From Megamerina dolium (Eukaryota; Arthropoda; Insecta; Diptera; Megamerinidae), in contig OY978526.1 of assembly GCA_963854835.1 (NCBI GenBank), forward strand, positions 35,254,501-35,318,500: a DNA stretch of 64,000 nt, written 5' to 3'. Positions 12,075 through 23,355 of this stretch are shown here, in pieces. The position numbers were made by a program, and so were the translations under genes. Numbering within the stretch: position 1 is the stretch's first letter; each line of letters starts with the position of its first letter. The notes below the pieces were generated by a model. That model ran no database searches, was not told the DNA's origin, and saw only the letters and a list, made by a program, of their open reading frames with translations.

Positions 12075-12205
12075 TAGGTCCCTTTCCAAATTTAACACGC
12101 ACAATAGTATTGGAAGAGAAGCTCGGAGGTAGCACAATGGACCTTTCTCGCCTAAGTGTGTCCTCTCAGAGAGAGGGCAGCCACAATAACCTAACCTAAC
12201 CTTTG
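12075..12205 (+). repeat. SINE-like 3' fragment
   Basis: The block ACACGCACAATAGTATTGG followed by AAGAGAAGCTCGG recurs with few changes at 13,387-13,420. It ends in an AACCTAACCTAACC run near 12,190. The shared block indicates a dispersed repeat. The CCTAA units are too few to be telomeric, and Diptera lack TTAGG telomeres. Confidence 0.55.
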
Positions 12206-12479
12206 GACACACCCATTGGTGCAACCATTCCTTTTCTGATTAAGATTATTAGTTTAGAAGATCTTTTAATCTCTTCAGGCCGCTAAAGACTGCCCCACGG
12301 CATGTCTTTAAAACGGGCATGCTGTATTACGTACAAACGTAATTTGTTGATAAATCAACTTGGGAACTTTGATTTATGTGCCAGTGAAAATTTCTGAACT
12401 CAACGATATAAAATTGAGTTTAATGGGTGGACAAGTACCTCGTTTAAGATTGAATGTAACCGGGACTGACTTTGTTACA

Positions 12480-12900
12480 TTGGACCTAATTCTCCATTTT
12501 TTAGACAGTCCGTAATATTGTCTAGCCTCTTTTGAGCTTAGTTGAAGCTAAGTGTGGAAGAGTGTCAACGACTAAGCCATCAATATTATCCTTCAGTTGA
12601 AGGTAAATCGTATGTGTAGAGTAGGTAAAGGATTGAAACCATAACGCTACCTTGGAGTACACTAGCTGAACTTTCATGAAGTTCAAATTGTTGTTAGATG
12701 AAACATCGATTGTTCAGGTATCACTTGATGAATAAATAGAAGGTAATTGAGAGTGTGCCAAACGCGATCAAATACTTGTGAGATATCGTGGATTGCCGCT
12801 ATGCAATACTTTTTCTATTCGAATGCAGTATGGATATATTCAACGATCCTATGAACGGAATGAATGGAATCCGAATTGATGGTCGGGGATTAGCTTTTGA
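12480..12900 (-). pseudogene. Decayed jockey-type reverse transcriptase relic
   Basis: Translating the minus strand in shifting frames recovers LIPDHQFGF, then a KKYC-like block, then ISQVFDRVWH, then LQGS followed by LYLLY. These match, in the same order, blocks of the intact jockey ORF2 in this window (IPQHQFGF, KKYC, ITQAFDKVWH, PQGSVLG with LYLLY). Many frameshifts and stops separate them. This is an old, dead reverse transcriptase fragment, much more diverged than the copies at 4.1 and 14.6 kb. Confidence 0.75.
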
Positions 12901-13119
12901 TTTTCAATACTATAGAATAAACAAAATAAAATAGTCTCTGAAGAACCTGAAATGAATCATGAAAAACGGGTTCAAAAAGTATGAGTTGTATAAATTTGAA
13001 TGAAGTATTTGTAACGTGTGCTTTACTTGACTAGTTTTTAAACTTATTTATCAGAATTAATATAATCTGATATTTAATTTTTTTTTGCTTTCCCTCCACC
13101 GTCAAATGTAATATGAAAA

Positions 13120-14345
13120 TGGCCTTACAGTCGGTCGGAGCTGACCGAATTATACCCTGCACATGTAAATGTATATATAAAGTTAGCTCATATAACCATC
13201 TTCTTTTTTATTTCCCCTACCTTGAATTGGAGCAACACTAAGGCTCACCAATTTTTTGAGGAATAGTTTCTGCCTATAGCTAATATGCAGCTAAAATATA
13301 GTTGACTTAAGTGAAGTCTAAAAGAACTCTGTTACAAAGCTCATAAAAAGTGAAGTCACAAGGGTTCTGCCGTTCGGAAGAACACGCACAACAGTAATGG
13401 AAGAGAAGCTCGGCCAATGAGCCCTTCGGGGCTTTAAGTGCGACATATTTATTTTTTTTTTAAGTGAAGTATTTTGTAAGTTATGGGGTTTTTAAAGTTT
13501 ACGATCATTCCGCAACATTGTATGGGAGCTATATTATGTAATCGGCATGGTTCGCAAGTTTATTACAAACAACTATATTAAACAACGTGCTAAAAATTGT
13601 AGTTTTAAGCTGAAAATTGCTGAAGTTATGGCGGTTCCACCATAAAATAAATTCCGAGGCTTTATAATGGAGCTATATAAAAAAGGGAGTGGCTTGCCTA
13701 TTTCTTGTAAATCAAATTACTTTGCCTATACTAATCCACCCCTTAAATTTGATCATCCTACGCTGAATACTTCGTAAGTTAAAGCGGTTTAAGGTTCTTT
13801 TTTTTAATTTCCTCATCTTTGAATGGAAGCCACATAAAGAAGTAGGCCTGGCACGCTGATTTATGACAGCATATTTCAGACTTCCATATTATAGTTACTC
13901 TATGCAGAAAACTGCCGAAATTGCAATGGGTTAAATTTAAAAGAAATTCTCATTTTGTATGGGGGCTACTATAAACAGTGGGCGTGGCTCGCCCATCAGT
14001 TATCCTTACAATACTAATTCACAGCTTAAATATGATCGTTCTACGCTGAATCGGTTGCAAGTTATGGCACTTAAAATATTTTTGTTTAATTTCTTCGACT
14101 TTGTATGGGAGCCACATAATCAAGTGGCCGTGGGTTACTGATTTTATGACAAATTATTTCCAACTAGAATATTAATTTAGGTGTCAATTATGGTTCTCTT
14201 AGCCAGAAGATGGCCGAAAATACAGCAAGGTAAATTTAAAGAAATTCATATATATAGGAGCTAACTAGGCGTGGCTCGCCTAGTTTATACGGTAGTTTTC
14301 AGGCAAGGTTCTGTAGCAGTATAACATAACTCTACGTTCGAAAAT
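13120..14345. repeat. Diverged tandem repeat array, period roughly 280-300 bp
   Basis: Several units share ordered landmarks: a GTATGGGAGC/GGAAGCCACATAA block, a (G)GCGTGGCTCGCC block (13,980; 14,270), an ACGCTGAAT block (near 13,760 and 14,042), and TTTATGACA followed by TATTTC (13,861; 14,134). Period and unit limits are by eye. The units are heavily diverged. Confidence 0.55.
13345..13462 (+). repeat. SINE/LINE 3'-tail-like insertion
   Basis: A segment containing CTGCCGTTCGGAAGAAC, then ACACGCACAACAGTAATGG with GAAGCTCGGCC, then a T-rich tail. It shares its core with 12,075-12,205. The layout (GC-richer body, pyrimidine tail) suggests a dispersed short retroelement within the tandem array. 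Confidence 0.5.
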
Positions 14346-14539
14346 GAATATCCTAGATGGTATATTAAGTGCAAGTTAGCAAGTTAAACATTTTAAATAT
14401 TCCGAGGTTAGTCAAACTTGATTGCTACGTATGGGAGTGGCGGTTGACCGATCATGCCCAATATCAATCCCCTTCATACCCTTGGATCATAGGTTACTCA
14501 CGCCAAATTGCGTCAACATATGTAGCTCAATATTTGCTC

Positions 14540-14553
14540 ATTAACACATCATT
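14540..14553. repeat. Target-site duplication, left copy
   Basis: ATTAACACATCATT lies directly left of the T run (element tail, minus orientation). The same 14-mer occurs at 15,818-15,831. It marks one end of the inserted LINE fragment. Confidence 0.9.
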
Positions 14554-15820
14554 TTTTTTTTTTTTTTTTTTTTGTTAGCTTATTTTTTTTTATTGAATCT
14601 TTCTTAAATACAAGAAACTAACAATAAGTATTCAAATCTTACAAACTAAATAAAACTATGTGATATCCCCTACGTTCAATCACAATTTGGTGAGTCGCGA
14701 GATGTAGCAATTTTACAGCATATTCAGTGTGTCTTTTCTTTTTAAGGGGGTCTTCTACCTTGTTGGTTCAAAAAATTCGATTTTTTTTTTTTCAATTTTC
14801 CAACCCAGAAGGTGTTAGGAATATACCCTTAAAAGGATATAACTGAAATCTTATTATTTCGAGTTTTTCCGAGCCGTCGAAGACAGTTACGCGTGCTCTT
14901 ATCGCAGCGCTCTTCGCGACCACCTAAAAGCTGGCCCATCGCGTTTTTCTAAAGTTATCTAACGTTCTATCGAATACCTGATGTATCTGTATCTATGTAA
15001 TCTCTGTTATGCATGATAAAATTTTCGGTCCATTCAGTTTGAAAGAAAATTTAACGTCGGAAACATCCCGCTTGTTATATACATGAATATCTTTAAATGC
15101 GATTTCCCAAAAGTTGCGTTTTTGTAACTGGTTGACATGATATCTCAAAAACTAATTGATTGATTGATTGAAATTATATATCAAAATTTGTGAAAAACAT
15201 GTGGCTATCGTCTGACAGATACTTTTTAGATTTTTTTTATTTAAACAATTTTTACAGATGTTTTTAACCCCGAAAACATTAAAAAAAAAAAATTTTTTTT
15301 TTTTAAGTTGCCTGTTCTGCGAAATTTTCAAATTTTGAAAATGCCATCTGTCAAACGATAGCCAAGGTGATAAAAAAATTAAATCATTTTGGTTTTTTTG
15401 TTTCAGACGATTTTCATGAGCTAAATCGTGTCAACCATTTGTGTATGCATTTTTTGCAAGGGACACTTCAAGGTCAAGTCACGGTCAAATCGAAGACAGT
15501 AAATTTTCAGTAAAATTAGTGTTAAATGTATTTAAATAAACAAGTTGAATGCAACAAACCGCACCTCGATTGCGTTTTTAGTTTTCCTATAACTAATATT
15601 CAAAAAACAGTGTCAAAAATGAAGCCACAAGGTAGAAGACCCCCTTAATCGACGATGCCCCTTGCTCAGCAACAATTGCCTAGCAAGGGGATTCGGATGA
15701 TTGTGTAATTTTTGAATGTAGCTTCTGCAGGACATTGCAACTTCCTCAGAAATTGTGGATACATTTAAATCTCGATGGATGTTAACGTTCCTCATATACC
15801 AAGGCGCGTTTACAATAATT
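14554..15820 (-). mobile_element. 5'-truncated jockey LINE copy interrupted by a MITE
   Basis: From the T run at about 14,554 the sequence matches 4097-4289, and after the inserted MITE it resumes with the match to 4290-4460. Only the 3' UTR and the last about 57 codons of ORF2 are present (residues like APWYMRNVNIHRDL). By eye the two copies differ at only a handful of positions. The element ends at 15,820, where the 14-bp target duplication begins, with a few bases of microhomology (ATT) at the junction. Confidence 0.92.
14746..15644. mobile_element. TTAA-flanked MITE (piggyBac-type), 899 bp
   Basis: Terminal inverted repeats begin GGGGGTCTTCTACCTTGT at 14,746; the reverse complement ends at 15,644. 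The match is 18 perfect bases, then imperfect. The element is flanked by TTAA at 14,742-14,745 and 15,645-15,648. The empty site is preserved in the relative at 4.28 kb, which has a single TTAA. No transposase frame is present. An internal near-perfect inverted repeat (15,202-15,220 with 15,346-15,364) could fold. TTAA duplication is characteristic of the piggyBac superfamily; the superfamily call rests on that alone. Confidence 0.88.
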
Positions 15821-15831
15821 AACACATCATT
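15818..15831. repeat. Target-site duplication, right copy
   Basis: ATTAACACATCATT, identical to 14,540-14,553. It closes the LINE insertion. Confidence 0.9.
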
Positions 15832-18111
15832 GAATCGAAAATTTAAGCGACGCTGATCAGGAATATATATATTTTTCGATATTTCTGGAGTTTCTTTAAA
15901 GTAGTTAGAAACATGGAGGGTATAAAAATTAGCAAAATTTGTATGGAAAAATAATGCTCGGCAAAAACTGAATTAACTTTTCAAATGATATAGTGGAGAC
16001 TTTGCGCAGGCCATATTTTAAAAGTTTTCAACACTCCGAAATTACTGTTACCTTTACCGTAACTCACTATATACTTAACCGATTTTTGTAGTCTAAATGA
16101 AAAAGATCTTAAATTGACAACTAACATCGAGCTTCTCAATTTAAGTATTTCAATTTGAATTCTGGATCAGAACTCGGTACTCTAAAACCATTAACTATCA
16201 AAAAAACAGTATTTGTCTTCATACATGCGACCTTTTGATATTAACAAGTATGACAAAGCTGTATTAGCTAGGGTAAACATATTTCACACCACCTTCGCAT
16301 TCAGAGTATTTTATAAATGCGTAAATTTAATGAAATATGTTTAGAAATTAAAAGCACTGAATGCCTAATGTTGTCCTTTTTTAATAAAGTTCTAAAAACA
16401 AAATGGATATAAATTAGTTTAATTACTGTCGTCATCACCATCATTTGGGAAAGAAATAAAACATTTTAATTATAAGAACTAAATTGATGATCTCATTTCT
16501 TACCACAGAAAATATGTATTAATATTAATGATACGTAAATGACATGGATATGGACTAGTTAAACTTGTGCAATGTGTAAGTAACTAATTCCATTTGCAGA
16601 ATCCAAATTATGATCAAATACTAAATTATGGTTAATTTACTAAATTCATATTTTGTACGGAAGTTATAAAATATTACAAATATTTTAGACCATTTTTAAA
16701 TTTAGTAGATAAATGTATTAAAGAATACCAGAAATTATATTTTAAGGCTAAAATCTGAGCATAGCACAGTAGCACATTAGTATGTACATACATACAAACA
16801 TATTATTACGAATGTGGGATAATAATATGTTCAACTGTATGGTTGAGATCTTGCTTATTCATGTGCTTTTATTTAAAAAGAGAAAAAAAAAGTGGAAAAA
16901 AGGCAAACACCTAAAAAATCTGAGTAATTTGTCTCACAGCTGTTTATCTTTCCTTTCTGTTCGTCAAAGCGAATGTCCTTAAACTCAACGCCAAAATGGT
17001 AACACCATCGTTGTTAGTGTTGTTCCATTTGCATATATTTCATGTAAATAAAACATGATGAGTAAGTTGAGTTACACACTTTTTGCCTGCCAACGCGAAA
17101 AGAGTGCAACATGAGATGTGGCAGTATAAAGAAAGGCACAATCACGTCACTCAACATATGTTAAACGTTGACAATTGACATTCTGCACTTGATTGTACAT
17201 AATACTTTTATTTCACACCTTCGCACCATTTTCCGCACATCTTCACTTTACGTTTATTTTCTTCTAGTTGTACTCTCGTACTCTTAAGTATGTTGCATTT
17301 GCATTAAATTGTAAATGGGGACATAGTAACAGTTACATATATTTCGCACATATGTTGATGAATTGTTATTATTATTTGCTAACCTGTGTTTAAGTTTGTG
17401 CATGTATTATATAATATTATATATGGAACATTAGACGGGTTAAAATTTGAATATAGAAAATTAAAATTGCTCCGACTTTGGAGTTCTGAGTACGAAAAGT
17501 TTCATTTTGATCTAAATATTCCACATTTTATATTTGCTCCCATTTTGAATCATCCATGTGCAGAAAATTAAAAATACTTATTTTTCCGCTTTTAATATGA
17601 AATTTGGGGTGCAGCATCCGAATCCTTAATTTTAGGGTGTTCTGAAAAAAATATCTCCAATACTGTAAGATTACTCCATTAATTCCTTTTTTAATCGAAA
17701 AAATATTTATTGACCTTACATTTGCTGTTCGACTCTTACCTTATATTTTTTTATAAGCATAAAATCTTTAATATCTAACAGCTCGAATTCCATATAAGTT
17801 GATTAATTTTCCATGCCAATATAATTGATTGAAATTTGCATATTAAAATTATTTAGATCCATTAAACGTGCTCGAAATACAACCATCGAACCATCGAACT
17901 ATCGAACCATTCGAAAATCGGGAAATTTTATACTTTTGAATCACTTTAATGTTGATACTAAGAATTTATGTATGTATTTATGTACGTATAATTTGTTGTC
18001 AAATGTAAATTGTCGCAAGAACAATTACAGTATCACCGATTTTCGAATACAAACATACATATGTGTATATATAGGATTGCCACCATACGAAAATATTATT
18101 CATCATAAGTA
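15832..18111. other. AT-rich non-coding DNA
   Basis: No coding exon or known repeat recognised. One short run of 9-bp units resembling ACCATCGAA lies near 17,881-17,915. The longest frames are below 70 codons. Confidence 0.55.
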
Positions 18112-18240
18112 AGTGCCATAGCTTAGCTGCTTAGAGTGTTGGCTTTTTCTGCATGAAAAGTAAACTTAAACTACTACCCCGACAATTGCTAATTCCTTGC
18201 CGAGAGGAGAGCACCTTTCGAAAGAACCAACAATCTTTTT
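18112..18240 (+). mobile_element. Decayed tRNA-derived SINE
   Basis: GTGCCATAGCTTAGCTGCTTAG resembles the head at 11,840 (GTGCCGTAGCTCAGTGG). The B-box equivalent is degraded to AAACTACTACCCC. The downstream CTTTCGAAAGAACC again parallels the body of the 11.8-kb copy. An old copy, judged by eye. Confidence 0.45.
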
Positions 18241-18399
18241 TTTTGCTATTTAATTTCCCTCGGATGAGATGTGAGCTCTCGTCCTAAGACTCATGCATAG
18301 AAGACTAACGCTACGATTTTCTGTACAAAAAGGGAATTTGAATCGACCTGACCGATATTGTATTCTCTATGACTGCTACAACATCAAAATGGCTCATTT

Positions 18400-18720
18400 T
18401 CGAAAATTTTCAAAAGAAGATGACTCAGCATCCACCTTATAGGGTTGGGGTTGCACCAAGCGATTACCATCTCATTGATAAGAAATTGGCATCAATAGAA
18501 GATTGTGAAAATCATAAAGTCTAGTTTTTCGCCAATAGAAACCTTGGCGTCCTAGTGACGACCTACTTTTAAAATGGCAACAAATCATAAATCAAAATGA
18601 TGCAAATTTGATCCAAATCAGATAATCCGAAGCAAGCTAAACAAAATCTTGAAAAATAAAATTGCAAAAATAATGGATTTCTTTTTCTCCAATCTTACAT
18701 TGTATATTCCCTAGTTATTT
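18400..18720 (+). pseudogene. Mariner transposase 3' relic
   Basis: CATCCACCTTATAG followed by CACCAAGCGATTACCATCT matches the mariner HPPYS...APSDYHL block, also found at 25,507-25,547. The relic ends with AATAATGGATTTC, the inner part of the right terminal repeat seen at 25.73 kb. Stops and frameshifts interrupt it. Only the C-terminal end of the gene is left. Confidence 0.8.
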
Positions 18721-20249
18721 GAGAGATAAGAAGTTAAAAATTATGTAAACACACATAAACTAGTTTTTAATAGTTTGTATATGTATTGTATTTTATAAAA
18801 TGTCAACATTATACACGTTCTTCATAACAATCAGAGTTTTTACCTACTATTTGTACATATCGTATCTCTCTTTTGCTTAGACTTGCTTGCTCAAATATAA
18901 TTCTCTTTTCATTCATCTAAAATAAATATAAAACGTACGTAAGTTGTGCAAGATGAACTCTCATACTCATCATACTCGTATGGATTGTAATATATAAAAC
19001 AAAATATTATCTTTTAATTTGGTTCATATTATTCTAAAAAATAAAAAATAACACATACATATGAACCAATGATGCTTTATATCTATTACGTTCACACACA
19101 CAGCCAGCCAACCACACACTTATTCACCATACACACACACATGCACAGGTACTCGTATGTATACTTTCATACGAGTATGAATTATATAAATAAAAATTTC
19201 TACAAGGATGTAATAAATCAACCGCGAAAACAATCATTTAAATGTAACAGCAAAAAGAAATGAAATATATACAAAGGAACTCACACACACGTTCATACAC
19301 TTACATACTTGCATAAATACTCCATTATATATATATATATGAGTTATTGAATATTCACAAGAATGCTCACACACACACACACGCATACGCATATGATTTA
19401 AACGTAAGTGAAATGAGGAGAATTGGGAGAAGAAAACCAAAAATGAAGAAGAGCAGCAGCTTATAATGTCGCATTGGGTAAATACCTAGCGCAATGAACG
19501 AGAAGAAGTAAATTGATTGCAAGGAGCAATGAAGCAAGCCTTGTAAAACCACTTAAAACATGCCTCAATACATGCAATAAACGTCTACAGCAACAACAAC
19601 AACACCATGAACAACAACAATAGCAAGAATAACAAACGATCATTCTGGTACTTCATTTTTCTTCATATTTTCACCATGATATTCACACACATATTCCTCT
19701 ATATAGATGTATGTAGAATGCATCGTATGCTCTCCCATCCCATGAACAAGTAAAATCCCATCAACAAAGAAAATGTAGAGAAACAGGATGGAATTACATA
19801 CATATAATAATAAATACACCAAAAAAGAAGCAAAAAAAAAGAGCACACAAATAAGTAACATTACAAACACATTCACACACACATACACACGCAGACACTA
19901 TAGCAGATGAAAGGGATATGGTGGAGGACACAAATAAAAAGGCGGAACGAAAAAAAGTTTATCCTAAGGATATTGAATGGAATTTGATAAAAATCTACGC
20001 TTAAGCTGAAGCCAAATACACGCCAAGGTATCGAAAGATTTCGCTGCCAAGTACTCATTCACTGTTTGTTCGTCGTTTCCATCGGCAGTACATTAAAGAA
20101 AGAAATCGAACGATAACAATACCAACAACAACAACAGCAATAGCAACGCACAAAACTGTCGATAGGACTTGTGAAAGGAGCAACTTTCAATAAATATATG
20201 TGTATGCAGACACACGTTGCGTCAATTCAATGGGATCCAATACGATGCT
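18721..20249. other. AT-rich non-coding DNA
   Basis: CA-rich stretches (near 19,093-19,150 and 19,365-19,385) and CAACAA runs only. The segment just before 20,250 is less AT-rich and could be 5' leader of the candidate exon below. Confidence 0.5.
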
Positions 20250-20299
20250 ATGAGACGCACGCGATATCGTTTATACGCCCCGGGAGACTCCCCAACAAA
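20250..20299 (+). other. Candidate short first coding exon with splice donor
   Basis: ATG at 20,250 opens 16 codons plus two bases (MRRTRYRLYAPGDSPT, then AA), ending at a strong donor AAA/GTGAGTATG (GT at 20,300-20,301). The segment is GC-richer than its surroundings. The phase (two bases over) is the same as that of Men exon 1, so it could in principle splice to Men exon 2 at 41,820 or to an exon of another gene. An upstream ATG at 20,230 opens a tiny frame that ends overlapping this start. No homologue is recognised; transcript data are absent. Confidence 0.25.
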
Positions 20300-23200
20300 G
20301 TGAGTATGTAGAGTTTATCGTATAATGTCTGCGCTTCATATACACGTACATATACATATGTATGTCTCTGAGTATATGTCTGTACCGCATAACGCACACC
20401 AAACTTATTAGGATGCGTGCTTTACACTTCCGTTTCCTTTTCACTTTCCATTTCGCTTCGCTTCAAATATATTCAACTTGCACAGAATATTATTATTATT
20501 ATTATTATTATTCCATTGGCAATATATTGATATCTCTATGCAAATATATATAAACATTCATGTGCACTTGTATTTCTTGGATGCCACTGTCTGTCGACTG
20601 TGATTACAAATTTTATCCCATATCTATATTAATGTACATATATAAGTACGTAGGTATAGGTGGCTATATATAGTTTGTTATTCTTTTTTTTTTGTTGTTG
20701 TCATTGGTTTTATCATCAGGAATTACATGCATGTAAGAATAATTTTATGAATATTAAACATATATTTCGCATCAATTTATTTAACGTCGAATTGAAAATG
20801 GTCGCTACAATGTACTTTTATCGATAAGCAGTGAAGTGGTTAGACCTCATGAATACATCCGAAATATGGGAGTTTATGACGGACGGCCCAATACTTGAGG
20901 CCCCTAAAAGGGAGTTGTTTTCATCGCTATATGTAAGCACTCATTTTCATGTTCATGGAAAATGATGGATTTGTTTATAAGTACCCACATTCAAGTTCTG
21001 AATGTGGCCAAAAGTTTGCCATGCAAGGACTTCCGAAGTAGTTTTGTAACAATGCTGGAAAGAGTTACGTCATAATAGTTTTGCCATTCGGAATTCATTA
21101 TTATAATAGGACCTTTCTATGCAAATCTATTTAATTTAATTGTCTGAAGTTAATTTATATATTTTAAGGGGCAATTTGAAGTAATCCGTCATCAAATTGC
21201 AATATTCTAAAGCACATTTGGTTATTGGAAATTTCAAATGCGTTAATCGGAAATGAATTTAAGTAAGTATTCTACCATTAATTTAAAATATTATGCAATA
21301 ACTTTGAGGTAAATGCAGTATTGTCCAAATTTAAAGAAGAAATGTTTGACCAACTTTTTCAAAGAATAAAAGGCGAATAATTTCTGAAACTGAAAACCTT
21401 CAGTAATGGATCACTGAAAATTCAAATAGAAAATTAATTTTAATATGTACGTACAATAGTAAGAGCAGTGAAGTGCTCATAATGTGAAACCTTAATTTAA
21501 ATAAAATTAAATTGCAAATTTAGAGGTAAACCGTTAAGATGTCCAATCCAAATCATGCCACACAACATCTCAGACACTAATCACAATCAATCGCATCGAT
21601 TTGACAAACACACATAAAAGCATGTTCTCGCACCTTGAGATGTGATGAAGAGCCATGTTGTCCTACATTACTATGGGATATCATTTTTATATATTGTATC
21701 ACATCTGTATCTGCATTATAGTGGTTTATACTTATATGAAAAAAAAATTTGAACTGTTGCCATTTAGTCAAAATTTGGAAAAAGTCCTCCATGGGCAAAA
21801 GGAATGTATTTTATATAGAAAAAATATTTATACACTATGTATGTGTTGAATAAGAATGTATGATTTGTGAGGGTCCAGAAAGAATAAAAGTTGACATGCT
21901 GAATCACTCTAATGCACACATATATGTTACTGTATATACATACCTTACAAACGACCACAAACTACTGTGAACGTATTGCGAAATGGCCCATCGCTATGAC
22001 CTCCGACGCCGTCATCATCGTCTCTCTGTGTGTAGTGTTCTCCTATAGGAGTACAGCATTTAAGTCGGATTATGCCAAGCACACAGAACACAACACACAC
22101 ACATGAAGTGAGGCAAAAGGTCGCCCAGCATGAAACTGTGACCTACCCAAAAAAAAGGTTAAACTTAAAGGTTACCATCAATGATTGTTCTGTGTATTGA
22201 TTTATTATTGTTTGTCACTGAAGAGGTGTGAACCGGGGTGTAGTGGCAGCAAACAAGGCATTTAGGCATTTCCTTCAGTGTTGCTGGATTTTAGGAAATG
22301 GGATTTGACATGTAAATCGAAATGAAAATAGGAAATAGAAATGAAAAGAAATTCTCACCATCACAGAGAGAACGCATTCGTGCACGATTCAATTGATTTA
22401 CAAATAGCACTTGGAGTGAAGTTGAGTAGTGAAGTGCTGAGGAAGAAAAATAGAAGACAGATACTGAAACCTACCATTTTTGGAGCATCAAGATGATTAG
22501 AAAAGTTTTTAATATTCCCTCCTATAATGCGTCTTTAGTTGATTACTACAACACCAATGTTGACAACACCATTCGATATAAGTATGTATGAGTACATAAA
22601 CAACAATAATAAAGAAAATGACAACAGCAAATGAAATGAAAATAGTTTTATCATAGTTATTTTAATAAGTTTTTGATTTTGACTAACCTCTGCCGACATT
22701 ATGAAATTTATGTACATGATGCTAAACTACTACGCTCTTTTCCGTTTGGTCATAATAACTAGAACAGCCATTGTTACTTCCGGTATGTGGTTGATGACAA
22801 CTTGATGAGCAAACAATTCTCATTTATTTTTCAATTTCTAATCAATTCGACATTGGGGGCATTCTTAATGTGTGAAACAACATGAACAATACCAACAAAA
22901 TTGAGAGTTTCAATGCTATTATGTATGTATACGGTAGGATTGAAAGTTTTAAGGTTCAGTTGCCAAATGAATATTTGTATCCCTTTGTATAATAATATGG
23001 ATTTACATATTGTCCAGTATAGAAAATACCAGTGGAACAACTACATGTTGTTCAAATAGTCATTCAATTGAAAATATTGATTTTGTATTCAGTCACAAAA
23101 CATAATATGAGCATTTACTCTAAAGCTACATTAATAAGACGTCATTATGAATCCTTTTAGCCATACATACAATTTATGAATGCTCAACAAACGTTCAAAA

Positions 23201-23355
23201 ACATGCATTTGAAAAATGTACATAAACGCTCAAAAAACCTTCTGAAATAGGAAGAAAATTACAATTCTTTTTAGAGTTCGTTTCTGAACGTTTAGAATCT
23301 GGTGTGGTGCTCGAAAATATTTTGAAATCAACCGCATACAAAATTTGAGTATTAA
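20300..23355. other. AT-rich non-coding DNA
   Basis: Holds an (ATT)n microsatellite at about 20,489-20,513 and short CA runs near 22,090. No exon or transposon ends were recognised. Confidence 0.55.

Noticed and set aside
12180..12205. Telomeric repeat (CCTAACCTAACC)
   Set aside because: Only two units, at the end of a dispersed repeat; Diptera do not use TTAGG telomeres.
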